From contig JACRAS010000114.1 of NCBI GenBank assembly GCA_016234705.1, positions 1 to 64,000 of the forward strand: a DNA stretch of 64,000 nt. The letters are read 5' to 3'. The position numbers were made by a program, and so were the translations under genes. Source of the DNA: Betaproteobacteria bacterium. GTDB taxonomy: Bacteria; Pseudomonadota; Gammaproteobacteria; Burkholderiales; SG8-39. The stretch's first letter is position 1. Each line of letters starts with the position of its first letter. Under the pieces are notes generated by a model. That model saw nothing but the letters and a program-made list of their open reading frames with translations. It made no database searches and had not been told where the DNA came from. Of this stretch, positions 32,135 to 40,059 are shown piece by piece.

Positions 32135-32531
32135 TGACGCATTCTAGCGGCAGCAAGGCATTCGTGCTGCGAGCGTGTGCGTGGTCTGGGCGCGCCTGCC
32201 CGCCGCGTGCGCGAGCGCATGACCTGATCGGCGCGATGGGAATGACGCGCTACCGCGTAGCGAAACGAGCCAGGGTGCAGCAGCGGCGCGTTGGCCCGTG
32301 CGAACGCGTCGCGATCGAGCACCAACAGCCGCCGCGTTGCGCGCGGATGGTCCTTCGCCGCCGCGGTCAGGGCGCGCAGCGCGCGCGCGTGTGTCCTTTT
32401 GGCAAGGACACATCCTTCAGAACCGGGTCTGCGTGCAGGGCCACCAGGACTACCTCACTCGAACAGCCCGCCATGCCGCGCCGCCCGGATGTCTTCGGCC
32501 GGAGTGCGGTACTCTGCACCAGTAGGCAAAC
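32135..32531. other. Gap between uvrA-like and phd genes
   Basis: No gene is called in this 397-base stretch. Several short frames are open on the minus strand, one encoding a plausible segment (HPRATRRLLVLDRDAFARAN) that I cannot assign; it may be decayed coding sequence. GTGTCCTT-N5-AAGGACAC (32391-32411) is a perfect 8-bp inverted repeat. Confidence 0.4.
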
Positions 32532-32559
32532 TTGACAACTTGTCCCGATGTGTAAGAAT
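32532..32559 (+). promoter_or_regulatory. Candidate promoter of the phd/PIN operon
   Basis: A consensus -35 TTGACA (32532-32537) and AAGAAT (32554-32559) lie 16 bases apart. Transcription would begin near 32566, which supports ATG 32582 rather than ATG 32558 as the antitoxin start. Confidence 0.55.
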
Positions 32560-32581
32560 GGAGTCTCTTTTGGAGACCACC

Positions 32582-32824
32582 ATGCGCACCCTGACCATCG
32601 GCGAATTCAAGGCTCAGTTTTCTGATGTGTTGACGGCCGTCCAGGCGGGCGAGTCCGTCATCGTTTGTTACGGGCGCAAGAAGCGGCGCGTGGCTGTGCT
32701 GGTGCCGTATGCAGAATTCGCGGCGGGCACCGGCAAGCGACCGCTCGGCTTGCTCAAAGGCAAAGGCGGCTTTAATCTGGCCGAGGACTTTGCGTTGAGC
32801 GACGACGAGTTTCTCGCCGCATGA
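32582..32824 (+). CDS. Type II antitoxin, Phd/YefM family
   Basis: ATG 32582 with GGAG six bases upstream gives 80 residues (MRTLTIGEFKAQFSDVLTAV). The N-terminal part is the Phd/YefM DNA-binding fold (FKAQFSDVL..VQAGESVIV, then RRVAVLVPYAEF); the acidic C-terminus (LAEDFALSDDEFLAA) would bind the toxin. The stop overlaps the start of the PIN toxin (ATGA), so the pair is coupled. Confidence 0.85.
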   Translation: MRTLTIGEFKAQFSDVLTAVQAGESVIVCYGRKKRRVAVLVPYAEFAAGTGKRPLGLLKGKGGFNLAEDFALSDDEFLAA

Positions 32825-33219
32825 TCTACCTGCTGGATACCCACAGCTTTCTATGGGCGGTTTTTTCTCCCGAGAAACTGAGTCGCCGCGCACGTGCCAC
32901 CATTGCAGACACGTCGAGTGCCGTCTGCTTGTCGTCAATCACGCTGTGGGAAATTTCGCTCAAGTTCACGCTCGGAAAACTGGCTCTTGAGAACACGATC
33001 CCGGAAGATCTGGTCACCGCCGCCCAGGACATGGGATTGGCGCTGATCAGTCCGTCGGTCGAGGAGTCGGCGAGTTTCTATAAGCTGCCACGTGCGCCAC
33101 ATCGCGATCCCTTCGACCGGATGCTTGTCTGGCAGGCTATCCAGCGGCAGTTGGTTCTGGTGACCAAAGACGGCGCCTTGCCTGCGTATCGCGATGCCGG
33201 ACTGAAGACGCTCTGGTAG
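32821..33219 (+). CDS. Type II toxin, PIN-domain RNase (VapC-like)
   Basis: The 132-residue PIN domain begins MIYLLDTHSFLWAVF, with Asp6 as the first catalytic acid; SSITLWEISLKFTLGKL gives the central Glu and HRDPFDRMLVWQAI the late acids, and LVLVTKDGALPAY the last motif. The pairing with a Phd-type antitoxin and the subfamily LDTHxxLW match a common PIN toxin group that cuts RNA. Confidence 0.88.
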   Translation: MIYLLDTHSFLWAVFSPEKLSRRARATIADTSSAVCLSSITLWEISLKFTLGKLALENTIPEDLVTAAQDMGLALISPSVEESASFYKLPRAPHRDPFDRMLVWQAIQRQLVLVTKDGALPAYRDAGLKTLW

Positions 33220-33269
33220 AAGACAGAGCCGGCGCCGGTCCGCAACGATGGTAAGCTAGATTGACATCT

Positions 33270-33299
33270 GATGCGTGATGCAATAGCATCTCGCGATGC
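33270..33299 (+). promoter_or_regulatory. Candidate VapB operator with GATGC half-sites
   Basis: GATGC occurs at 33270-33274, 33277-33281 and 33295-33299, and its complement GCATC at 33286-33290, so GATGC-AATA-GCATC forms a palindrome just before the vapB ATG (33296). The same half-site builds the larger palindrome upstream of the second vapBC at 42.1 kb. Confidence 0.5.
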
Positions 33300-33535
33300 G
33301 CACCACGCTCGACATCGAAGAAGACGTACTGTTTGCGGCCAAGGATCTGGCGCGGCGGGAAAAAAAAACGGCCGGACAAGTGATTTCCGACTTGGCGCGC
33401 AAAGGGCTTGCTGGCGCGGAGGCATTGACGGCGCATGAGCCGAAAGCGATTTACGGCTTCCGGCCATTTCCCAAGGAAGGACGGATCGTCAGCAACGAGT
33501 TGATCAACAAGCTGCGTGAAGACGGCGAGTACTAG
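33296..33535 (+). CDS. Type II antitoxin VapB-like (ribbon-helix-helix)
   Basis: The 79-residue protein starts MRTTLDIEEDVLFAAKDLAR, the typical N-terminus of ribbon-helix-helix VapB proteins, and continues with GQVISDLARKGLAG. The C-terminal half (KAIYGFRPFPKEGRIVSNEL) would wrap the toxin. It lies 14 bases before a PIN toxin gene. The start overlaps the last GATGC half-site, suggesting autorepression. Confidence 0.85.
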   Translation: MRTTLDIEEDVLFAAKDLARREKKTAGQVISDLARKGLAGAEALTAHEPKAIYGFRPFPKEGRIVSNELINKLREDGEY

Positions 33536-33549
33536 GAAAGACACGCCGG

Positions 33550-33981
33550 ATGCGCGCGCTGCTCGACGTCAATGTTCTGATCGCACTACTCGACCAGGCG
33601 CACCCGCACCACGACACGGCATTCGCCTGGTTGAGGGCCAACATCAAGCACGGCTGGGCATCCTGCCCGATCACCCAGAACGGCTGCATCCGCATCATGT
33701 CGCAGGCAGCCTACCCCGGCGCGCGGCCTGCCGCCCAAATCATCGAACGCTTGCGTGGCGGGCTGAACCATTCCGCTCACCGGTTCTGGCCCGACGACGC
33801 CTCCATCGTCGACCCCCGGATCGTGGACGGCACGCGCGTACATAGCGCGCGGCAGATAACCGACACCTATCTGCTGGCGTTGGCGGCGAAGCATGGCGGA
33901 CGCCTCGTGACGTTCGATTCCGGCATCGCGCTTTCCGCGGTGAAGGGCGCTACGGCCAGACAACTGGTAACACTGGTCTGA
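33550..33981 (+). CDS. Type II toxin VapC (PIN domain)
   Basis: A 143-residue PIN protein: MRALLDVNVLIALLDQAHPH (Asp6), the helix HHDTAFAWLRANIKHGWASC, SARQITDTYLLALAAKHGG (Asp in TDTYLL) and LVTFDSGIALSAVKG. This TDTYLLALA/FD pattern matches a VapC subgroup with LDVNVLIAL starts. The last 114 bases, plus ten beyond the stop, are duplicated at 35761-35884. Confidence 0.88.
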   Translation: MRALLDVNVLIALLDQAHPHHDTAFAWLRANIKHGWASCPITQNGCIRIMSQAAYPGARPAAQIIERLRGGLNHSAHRFWPDDASIVDPRIVDGTRVHSARQITDTYLLALAAKHGGRLVTFDSGIALSAVKGATARQLVTLV

Positions 33982-33991
33982 GCAATCGGCC
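33868..33991 (+). repeat. 124-bp direct repeat, copy A (3' end of vapC)
   Basis: This segment covers the last 38 codons of vapC and ten bases beyond the stop. It is strongly similar, without length change, to 35761-35884. The two copies flank the uvrA fragment and the CoA ligase gene. Confidence 0.85.
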
Positions 33992-33993
33992 TG

Positions 33994-34089
33994 GATCGAT
34001 TCCGGCGTGTCGCGCGCGACCTTCGCGCCGCAGCCGCGGCAATAGAGTTCGCCCGCGCGCGCGAACAGCAGCTTCACGTGGTCGTTGAG
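33994..34089 (-). pseudogene. 96-bp displaced fragment of the tandem uvrA-like gene
   Basis: The minus strand encodes VKLLFARAGELYCRGCGAKV followed by ARDTPESIQ, matching residues near 110-140 of the tandem UvrA (DNA 31712-31807) with only about ten base differences and no gap. The match begins three bases after repeat copy A and stops abruptly. It includes the first zinc-finger pair. Too short to function. Confidence 0.85.
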
Positions 34090-34165
34090 TTTTTCGGCTC
34101 CGTACCTTGCACTTGAACGTGAGCTTCAACTGCGGTTTCTAGGATTACAGCTCCGGTGGCCGATC

Positions 34166-35578
34166 TTATTTCTGGGCTATGCGCCGGTCCTCGAAGCGCT
34201 TGGGCTTGGGCCGGTCGGTTCCCAGTCCGGTGAGGGAACGCAGGGCGTCGGGGCCGACGACCTGGACGTTTATGCGCAGGCCGATTTCCACCTTGAGGCG
34301 GTCTTCCAGGTGGGCGCGCAGGGCCTCGGGGTCGCCGACCCCGGGCTTGTGCTCCACCATTATGGTCATTTCATCCACGGTGCCCCGCGGCGTCTGCTTG
34401 GTTTCGGCGGTGCAGAACCATTCTCCGGTGACTCGGGGATCCTTGTTGACCACGTTGCCGCAGGCCTCGGGCCAGATGTTGATGCCGCGCAGTTTCACCA
34501 TGGTGTCGCTGCGGCCGAGGAAGCGGTCGGTGCGCAGGTGGGTGCCGCCGCAGGCGCAGGGCTCCCGCGAGACGATGCGCGACAGGTCCTGGATGTTGTA
34601 GCGAATGTGCTGGTTGCCGGTCTTGTAGAGGCAGGTGACCACCAGATTGCCGGTCTGTCCGTCGGGCACCGGTTGGCCGGTTTCCACGTCCACGCATTCC
34701 ACGATGAAAGCATCCTCGAACACGTGCAGCCCGGAGCGGGCCTCGCATTCCGCGGACACCAGTTGCACTTCATGAAAGCCGTAGGCCTCGTAGGCCGGGC
34801 GGCCCCAGGCTTCCGTCACCGGCAGCGGGTTGCCGAAGGTGGGTAAGGTGCGGATCTTGAAATCGCGCTCCAAGTCGTAGCCCAGTTCCTTCGCCAGGTT
34901 GGCCATGTAAACCAAGTGATCGGCCCAGCTCAGAATGGTGGTGACGCCGTATTTGTGGGCGAACATGAGTTGCTTTTCGGTGGCGGTGACGTTGCCGGTG
35001 CCGGTGGTGATGTTAAGGCAGCCCAACCAGTGGTGCAGGGCGTGGTCATAGATCCAGGCGCCGTTGTGGGTGGAGAAGGCCCAGGAATTCATCACCACGT
35101 CGCCGGGCCGCACTCCCTGGAGATAGTACATGCGCTGGGTGAGAATGGCGCCGGCTTCCCGGTCCCATTGGGTGTAGACGGTGGGCCGGGGGTCGCCGGT
35201 GGTGCCGCCGCTCCAGAAAATGCGCAACGGTTCCTCGGCGGCGGCCGCCGCCGCTCGGCCCTGGTAGTCGCCGTAGGGCGGATCCAGGGCGATGCTGTCG
35301 CGGATGTCGTCCACAGTGTAGAACGGCAGCTTGGGCAGATCGGCCAGAGTCCGGATGTCGTCGGGCCGGACTCCGGTTTTTTCCCAGCGGCGCCGATAGA
35401 AGGGCGTTTGCCAGGCGCGCTGTAGGGCCTCTTGCAGGCGTTGCTGCTGGAGGGCCACGAGCCGCTCTCGGGGCCATTTCCAGACGGTGTCGAAATAGCC
35501 GGGGGCGGGCGGATAGTCGGCCACCAGGCGGTTCCAATCCAGGGTTTGATAGTAGTACGGGGGGACGGGATGAGGCAT
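34166..35578 (-). CDS. Phenylacetate-CoA ligase-like (AMP-forming) acyl-CoA ligase
   Basis: ATG 35578 with AGGAGGA upstream gives 470 residues (MPHPVPPYYYQTLDWNRLV). The adenylate-forming motif IFWSGGTTGDPRPTVYTQWD, the substrate region AYGFHEVQLVSAECEARSG and the C-terminal FLGRSDTMVKLRGINIWPEA match the PaaK-type family, which activates aromatic or other carboxylic acids with ATP and CoA. A Cys pair lies in CACGG. It is a stand-alone gene, not in a catabolic cluster, and sits between two copies of a vapC 3' end, which points to arrival by recombination. Substrate unknown. Confidence 0.85.
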   Translation of the reverse strand: MPHPVPPYYYQTLDWNRLVADYPPAPGYFDTVWKWPRERLVALQQQRLQEALQRAWQTPFYRRRWEKTGVRPDDIRTLADLPKLPFYTVDDIRDSIALDPPYGDYQGRAAAAAAEEPLRIFWSGGTTGDPRPTVYTQWDREAGAILTQRMYYLQGVRPGDVVMNSWAFSTHNGAWIYDHALHHWLGCLNITTGTGNVTATEKQLMFAHKYGVTTILSWADHLVYMANLAKELGYDLERDFKIRTLPTFGNPLPVTEAWGRPAYEAYGFHEVQLVSAECEARSGLHVFEDAFIVECVDVETGQPVPDGQTGNLVVTCLYKTGNQHIRYNIQDLSRIVSREPCACGGTHLRTDRFLGRSDTMVKLRGINIWPEACGNVVNKDPRVTGEWFCTAETKQTPRGTVDEMTIMVEHKPGVGDPEALRAHLEDRLKVEIGLRINVQVVGPDALRSLTGLGTDRPKPKRFEDRRIAQK

Positions 35579-35619
35579 GGGCTCCTCCTTGGAATTTCGC
35601 GGCGCGGCTTGGGCGATGC

Positions 35620-35636
35620 TTACAAGATCATTGTAA
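35620..35636. promoter_or_regulatory. Candidate operator upstream of the CoA ligase gene
   Basis: TTACAA-GATCA-TTGTAA is a perfect 6-bp inverted repeat with a 5-base centre, 42 bases upstream of the CoA ligase start. Size and symmetry fit a TetR- or MarR-type dimer site. No regulator gene is adjacent. Confidence 0.45.
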
Positions 35637-35760
35637 CGCCGGCCGCGGGAGCGGGTAAAATTCCCGGCATGGGCGAGACGATGCAGCGGCAAAGCCGCGG
35701 TGAACTATAGGAAATTCAATCCTGCTTCTTTTCGCGCGTCGGGCCGATGGCAGCGGTTTT

Positions 35761-35884
35761 TATCTGCCGGCGTTGGCGCTCGAGCATGACGGACGCCTCG
35801 TGACGTTCGATTCCGGCATCGCGCTTTTCGCGGTGAAGGGCGCTGCGGCAAGACATCGGGTAACACTGGTATGAGCAATGGGCC
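35761..35884 (+). repeat. 124-bp direct repeat, copy B (orphan vapC 3' end)
   Basis: Reads as the end of a VapC (LALEHDGRLVTFDSGIALFA, then VKGAA..HRVTLV) without the rest of the gene. Same length as copy A at 33868-33991 with scattered substitutions, including Ser to Phe in the GIALSA motif. It immediately precedes the MFS gene. Confidence 0.85.
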
Positions 35885-35931
35885 GGCATTCCGATGATTT
35901 GCAGATGCTCCGCCGGATGGGGGAAATGAGC

Positions 35932-37104
35932 ATGAACGGTCAGCGCATCCGGCGCGCCTGGGCAGCCATCGCCGCGGTCACGGTGCTTAACCTGCCGCTC
36001 GGCTCCATCTACGCGTTCAGCGTGTTCCTCGGGCCGATCGAGGCAGAGCTGGGGTTGACCCGGTCCGCGCTGTCGCTGGTGTTCGGCCTGGCCACGGTCG
36101 GGTTCGCGCTCGGGATGCTGATTGCCCCGTATGCCTATGCCTTGGCCTCGGCCGCCTGGTTGATCGCGATCTGTATGGCCGCCGCTACGATCGGCATCGC
36201 TCTTTCGGCAACCGCCGGCGGACTGATGCAGTTGTTGATAGGCTACGGCGTCCTGTTCGGCCTGGGTGGCGGAGTGGCCTATATCGTGGGGCAGCAGTGC
36301 GTGAACATGCTGGTCATGACGCGGAAAGGCCTGGTGAACGGCTATATCGTCGGCCTGTGGCCGGCCGGTGCGATGCTCGCCGCGCCGCTGTTCGGCTGGG
36401 CGAATGCCGCGTTTGGTTTTCGCTGGACCATGGGCGGGCTGGCGCTGGTGCTGCTGCTGTCGGGGCTGGCCGGGATCGTGCTGCTGAACCTTTCCGGGGC
36501 GATCCTGCCGCGTCAGGTCGCCGGCGGAGCATCGGGCGATCGCCGTGGCGCGATCTTCGCCCGCCTCTTTACCGTGTTCTTCGTCGCGGCGGCGGCGGGC
36601 CTGACCGTGCTGAGCCAGGCCGCCGGGATGATCGCGGCCTATGGCGGTACGACGGCCATGGCGCTGGCGGCGACCACGGCGATCGCCGGCGCCATCGCCG
36701 TCGCGCGCGTCAGCGGCGGCTGGCTGACCGACCGCTACCCGGTGCCCTACGTTGGCGCGTTCGCTCAGGGCTTCGCGCTGACAGGGGCGATCCTGCTGAC
36801 CCTGTGGCCGAACCCCTTGGTCGCGGCAGTGGCGCTCGGCATGGTCGGGATGGGCTATGGCTTTATCTCGGGCTGCACCGCCGGCGCCATCGCGCAGTAT
36901 TGGCCGCCCGCGGACTATGGCTGGATCGCGAGCCGGATCTACATCGCCTGGTGCGTGGCGGCGATCAGCCTGCCGATTTTGGCGGGCCACCTGTTCGACC
37001 TGACCCGGGGCTACGAAACCGCGGTAATCATCGCCGGTTGCGGCAACCTGGTGGGCGTGATCGTGGCGCTGGGCTTGCCGCGACGGGCGCTGCGCTATGC
37101 CTGA
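35932..37104 (+). CDS. MFS transporter, OFA (oxalate/formate antiporter-like) family
   Basis: The start at 35932 (MNGQRIRRAWAAIAAVTVLN) has GGGGGA eight bases upstream; the frame is open to 35878. The 390-residue protein has twelve hydrophobic segments. NLPLGSIYAFSVFLGPIEAE, FGLATVGFALGMLIAP and YGVLFGLGGGVAYIVGQQCV are typical of the OFA group of monocarboxylate or oxalate/formate exchangers. The substrate is unknown. Its upstream region is the duplicated vapC end, so its native promoter may be missing. Confidence 0.83.
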   Translation: MNGQRIRRAWAAIAAVTVLNLPLGSIYAFSVFLGPIEAELGLTRSALSLVFGLATVGFALGMLIAPYAYALASAAWLIAICMAAATIGIALSATAGGLMQLLIGYGVLFGLGGGVAYIVGQQCVNMLVMTRKGLVNGYIVGLWPAGAMLAAPLFGWANAAFGFRWTMGGLALVLLLSGLAGIVLLNLSGAILPRQVAGGASGDRRGAIFARLFTVFFVAAAAGLTVLSQAAGMIAAYGGTTAMALAATTAIAGAIAVARVSGGWLTDRYPVPYVGAFAQGFALTGAILLTLWPNPLVAAVALGMVGMGYGFISGCTAGAIAQYWPPADYGWIASRIYIAWCVAAISLPILAGHLFDLTRGYETAVIIAGCGNLVGVIVALGLPRRALRYA

Positions 37105-37230
37105 TTTTTTCCGACTGAGGTTCGGGCCGCGAACCGGGGATACTTGCAGGTCCCGCGTGCGCTGGTACGCCGTAGGCTCTCACTTTGTTGCACCGGAATC
37201 ATGACCCGGCCGTTAACTTGACGATATCGT

Positions 37231-38439
37231 TCAGCTTCCGTCTTGAGCGGATCTGTCTCGCTGTTTCAGAACGAATGGAATAAGGCCGGCGGCCAGCGCC
37301 AGGATCGAGCCGGTCAACACGATGGCAACCATGGGAATCGGGGACCCATCGGCGAGCAGGCTGTAGATCTGGGCGAAAACAGCGCCAAGAAACATCTGGA
37401 AAAAAAAGCCGATGCCCGCCGCCGTGCCGGAGAGACTCGGTATCACCCGCATCGCGCCGGCTTGTGCGTTCGCGAGCGCGACTCCCTGGCCGAAACTGAT
37501 CAAGAATGCGGGAATGAAAATCACCAGTGGCGACAGATACCCGGCGAGTATCAATGGCGACTGGAGCAAAACCGCCAGGAAGCCGATGAGGGACCCGGCG
37601 AGAACCATATCCTCGATGCCGAAGCGCTGGCTCACCCTGCTCGAGAGCAGATTCCCGAGGAAAAATCCGACCGGGAAAGCCATGAAATAGGTGCCGAACT
37701 CCGTCGCCGACCGCCCCAGATAATCCTTCATCAGGAACGACGAGGCCGCCGCCATCGCGTAGAAAAGTCCCGAGGAAAATCCCGTCTGCAATACAAAGGC
37801 GGTGAAGCGCGCGTGGGAAAAGAGCGCCACGTAATCTTGCAGGAAGCTTGAAGGTTTCCGCTGGATATCCTCCTTCGGGTGCGTTTCGTACAGCACCACG
37901 CGGGACGCCGTCGTTATGAGCACGCCCGCGATCGCTGCGAGCCAGAACAGGCTTCGCCAACCGGCCAGGTCGATCAGCATCCCGCCGAACAGCGTCGCCA
38001 GCATCGGTCCGAGCGTGTAGGCCATGGTCAGATAGGCGATCACTTTGACCAGCCCCTCCGTGCCGTAGGCGTCCCGCGCGATGGCTCGGGCAAGGGTGAC
38101 GCCGCAGCCGGCCCCGAAGGCCTGGATGACCCGTCCCGCGATAAGGGCGTAGACGGAATCCGCGGTGGCCGACACGCCGCTCCCGAGCGTAAACAGAATT
38201 AGGCCCGCGAGGAGTACGGGACGACGGCCATAACGATCGGACAGCGAGCCATACATCAGTGTCGAGACGGCCATGACCAGCAACGCCGCGCTGTATGTCA
38301 GGCCCACCAACGCATCCGAGATGGCAAAGACCGATTTGATCACCGGCATTGCGGGCAGAAACATGTGGATGGCAAGCGGGCCGATCAGCGAGATCGAGGC
38401 CAGCGTGACGAGAAAGCGCCGGTTGGGAACGCGGCGCAT
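37231..38439 (-). CDS. MFS drug/metabolite efflux transporter, Bcr/CflA family
   Basis: A 402-residue protein with twelve hydrophobic segments. GPLAIHMFLPAMPVIKSVF at the N-terminus, YGSLSDRYGRRPVLLAGL (MFS motif A) and RVIQAFGAGCGVTLARAIAR (motif C region) are the signatures of the Bcr/CflA subfamily that exports drugs such as bicyclomycin or sulfonamides. The gene converges with the OFA transporter and lies 122 bases after the flavin-binding gene on the same strand. Confidence 0.88.
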   Translation of the reverse strand: MRRVPNRRFLVTLASISLIGPLAIHMFLPAMPVIKSVFAISDALVGLTYSAALLVMAVSTLMYGSLSDRYGRRPVLLAGLILFTLGSGVSATADSVYALIAGRVIQAFGAGCGVTLARAIARDAYGTEGLVKVIAYLTMAYTLGPMLATLFGGMLIDLAGWRSLFWLAAIAGVLITTASRVVLYETHPKEDIQRKPSSFLQDYVALFSHARFTAFVLQTGFSSGLFYAMAAASSFLMKDYLGRSATEFGTYFMAFPVGFFLGNLLSSRVSQRFGIEDMVLAGSLIGFLAVLLQSPLILAGYLSPLVIFIPAFLISFGQGVALANAQAGAMRVIPSLSGTAAGIGFFFQMFLGAVFAQIYSLLADGSPIPMVAIVLTGSILALAAGLIPFVLKQRDRSAQDGS

Positions 38440-38561
38440 TACCTGAGCGGGCCAAGAAAATTCGAGGCGATCACATCAACTTCTTGAGGCAAGCAAGAGG
38501 CTGTCTTGGAATTATTGAAAGCAGCGGCTATCCACCGCATCAACATGCTCGATACCTCGCG

Positions 38562-38945
38562 TCATAGCTGCGCCGTCACTTCCTCGACGTGTATCATCAG
38601 CGCGCCCCGTGCCCACGGAAATTTCGCCTTCACCGCATCCGCAATTTCGCCCGAACTGACGATCTCGGCGGTGCCGGCGATGAGGTAGCCTTGGCCCGGG
38701 CTGCGAGTTCCTTGCACCTTCCTCGAAGCGACCAGCAGGTGTACGCGGTTGTTCTTCCGCAGGTTCTGCTCCGTCTGATGATAGTGGCCGGCGGGCAGAA
38801 TAATCGTATCCGCGCCGATGCCCAGGGCGCGCATGTAATTGCCCCAATTGCCGACTACGTGGGGACCGTCGTCTCCGCTTGTGACGATCGTGACGAACTC
38901 GGTTGCTTCACAGACATCGCGACAGTTGCCTTCAATTTTTGCCAT
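38562..38945 (-). CDS. Pyridoxamine 5'-phosphate oxidase-like FMN-binding protein
   Basis: The 127-residue protein (MAKIEGNCRDVCEATEFVTI) has the split-barrel fold pattern: VTSGDDGPHVVGNWGNYMR, ILPAGHYHQTEQNLRKNNRV and PGQGYLIAGTAEIV. Such small members bind FMN or F420 or a heme-like ligand; function is unknown. ATG 38945 follows GAGGAGAAC. The upstream nitronate monooxygenase fragment overlaps the start. Confidence 0.75.
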   Translation of the reverse strand: MAKIEGNCRDVCEATEFVTIVTSGDDGPHVVGNWGNYMRALGIGADTIILPAGHYHQTEQNLRKNNRVHLLVASRKVQGTRSPGQGYLIAGTAEIVSSGEIADAVKAKFPWARGALMIHVEEVTAQL

Positions 38946-38998
38946 TCAGGTTCTCCTCGGAAAATTGGTGACGGCGGGCCACGCTGGCACGCTGCCGC

Positions 38999-39114
38999 CG
39001 CCCGCCGGTGACGGAAACGGCAGCCGCCAGGCGGCCACCCGATACAGCGCCCATGGATCCTAATAGGATCGGGTGCTGCAGTTCAAACATGTCAGTCAAT
39101 GCGGTCGCGATCAT
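38999..39114 (-). pseudogene. N-terminal fragment of a nitronate monooxygenase (2-nitropropane dioxygenase) gene
   Basis: The frame encodes MIATALTDMFELQHPILLGS, then MGAVSGGRLAAAVSVTGG, the conserved FMN-binding start of the nitronate monooxygenase/FabK-like family. After about 38 residues similarity ends and the frame runs into the start of the flavin-binding gene. A full gene would encode about 320 residues, so this is a remnant. Confidence 0.75.
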
Positions 39115-39195
39115 GATCCATGCCCTTTCATTTCTTGCCGGTTTTGCCGCTTTGCGCCGAGGCCGTTCCCCAATGTCAGGAAACGCCTGTACGCG

Positions 39196-39960
39196 CTAGT
39201 TGATTTCCACCAAGAAATTCGGATCGAATAGCGGATTCTCGTTCGCTCCGCCCTTTGCATAACCGCGCGGATTGCACACCACCCGCGTTCCGTTCAGCAA
39301 ATAATCGAAGCTGTCGTGGGTATGTCCATGTACCCATAGGCGGGCGCGGCTTGCGTCGATCAGGCGTTCGGCAGCGGAAACGAAGCACGCGTTCAGGAGC
39401 GAGTCGGCAAACCTCGGATGGATGCTCATTCGCGACGGGGCATGGTGGGTGATCACCACGGTCGGCCCGGCATGCGCTTCGGACAGCTTGCCTTCGAGCC
39501 ATCCAGCCTGGATATTGAATAGCGCGGCTGAAGCGGCAGGGGTGAAGAGCACTTGCGCTGCTTCGCCAATGCGAATCCGGCTGAAATCACGCGCGAAACT
39601 CAGGGCTTGCCGCATCGCCGCCGTGCGTTTCTCGCCCTCGCCGAACAGCATGAAATCCGTCCACAGCGTGGTTCCCAGAAAACGCACCCCGTCGATGATG
39701 ACTTCGTCATTGTCGAGCACGTGAATGTTGGTTCCGGCGCACAGTTGTTTGAGCTCGTCTGCGGTGCCGGCAATGCTGCCGCCGTAGAACTCGTGGTTCC
39801 CGGCAACGTAAAGCACTGGTTCGGCAAAACCTGACGCCCAGGAAATCGCCTCCTTCGGGCGGGCGATGTCCCCCGCCAGGATTACCACATCGGCGTTATT
39901 CCGCGGTATTTCCAATGCGCCGAGGCTGAGATGCAGGTCAGACAGAATATTGAGTTTCAC
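39196..39960 (-). CDS. Calcineurin-like metallophosphoesterase
   Basis: The 254-residue protein starts with GTG 39960 (MKLNILSDLHLSLGALEIPR). All metal-binding motifs are present in order: DLH (residues 8-10), GDIARP, GNHEFY, THHAPS and GHTHDSF, as in two-metal phosphoesterases. The substrate may be a nucleotide or another phosphoester. Its start lacks a strong Shine-Dalgarno. Upstream, a small unknown gene is divergent. Confidence 0.87.
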   Translation of the reverse strand: MKLNILSDLHLSLGALEIPRNNADVVILAGDIARPKEAISWASGFAEPVLYVAGNHEFYGGSIAGTADELKQLCAGTNIHVLDNDEVIIDGVRFLGTTLWTDFMLFGEGEKRTAAMRQALSFARDFSRIRIGEAAQVLFTPAASAALFNIQAGWLEGKLSEAHAGPTVVITHHAPSRMSIHPRFADSLLNACFVSAAERLIDASRARLWVHGHTHDSFDYLLNGTRVVCNPRGYAKGGANENPLFDPNFLVEIN

Positions 39961-40059
39961 AGGTTCCGGATGCGTTGCGGAAACGGCGGCGTGGCGGGAC
40001 CAGAGCTATTGTAACGTAACTGCCGCGGATAAATCGAGGATGCATGCAGGCTTTGACCA

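Larger units (their letters stand above)
35579..35931. other. Region upstream of the CoA ligase, without an intact gene
   Basis: This 353-base stretch between divergent CoA ligase and MFS genes contains a palindrome at 35620-35636 and the duplicated vapC end at 35761-35884. Nothing else was recognised. Confidence 0.6.
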
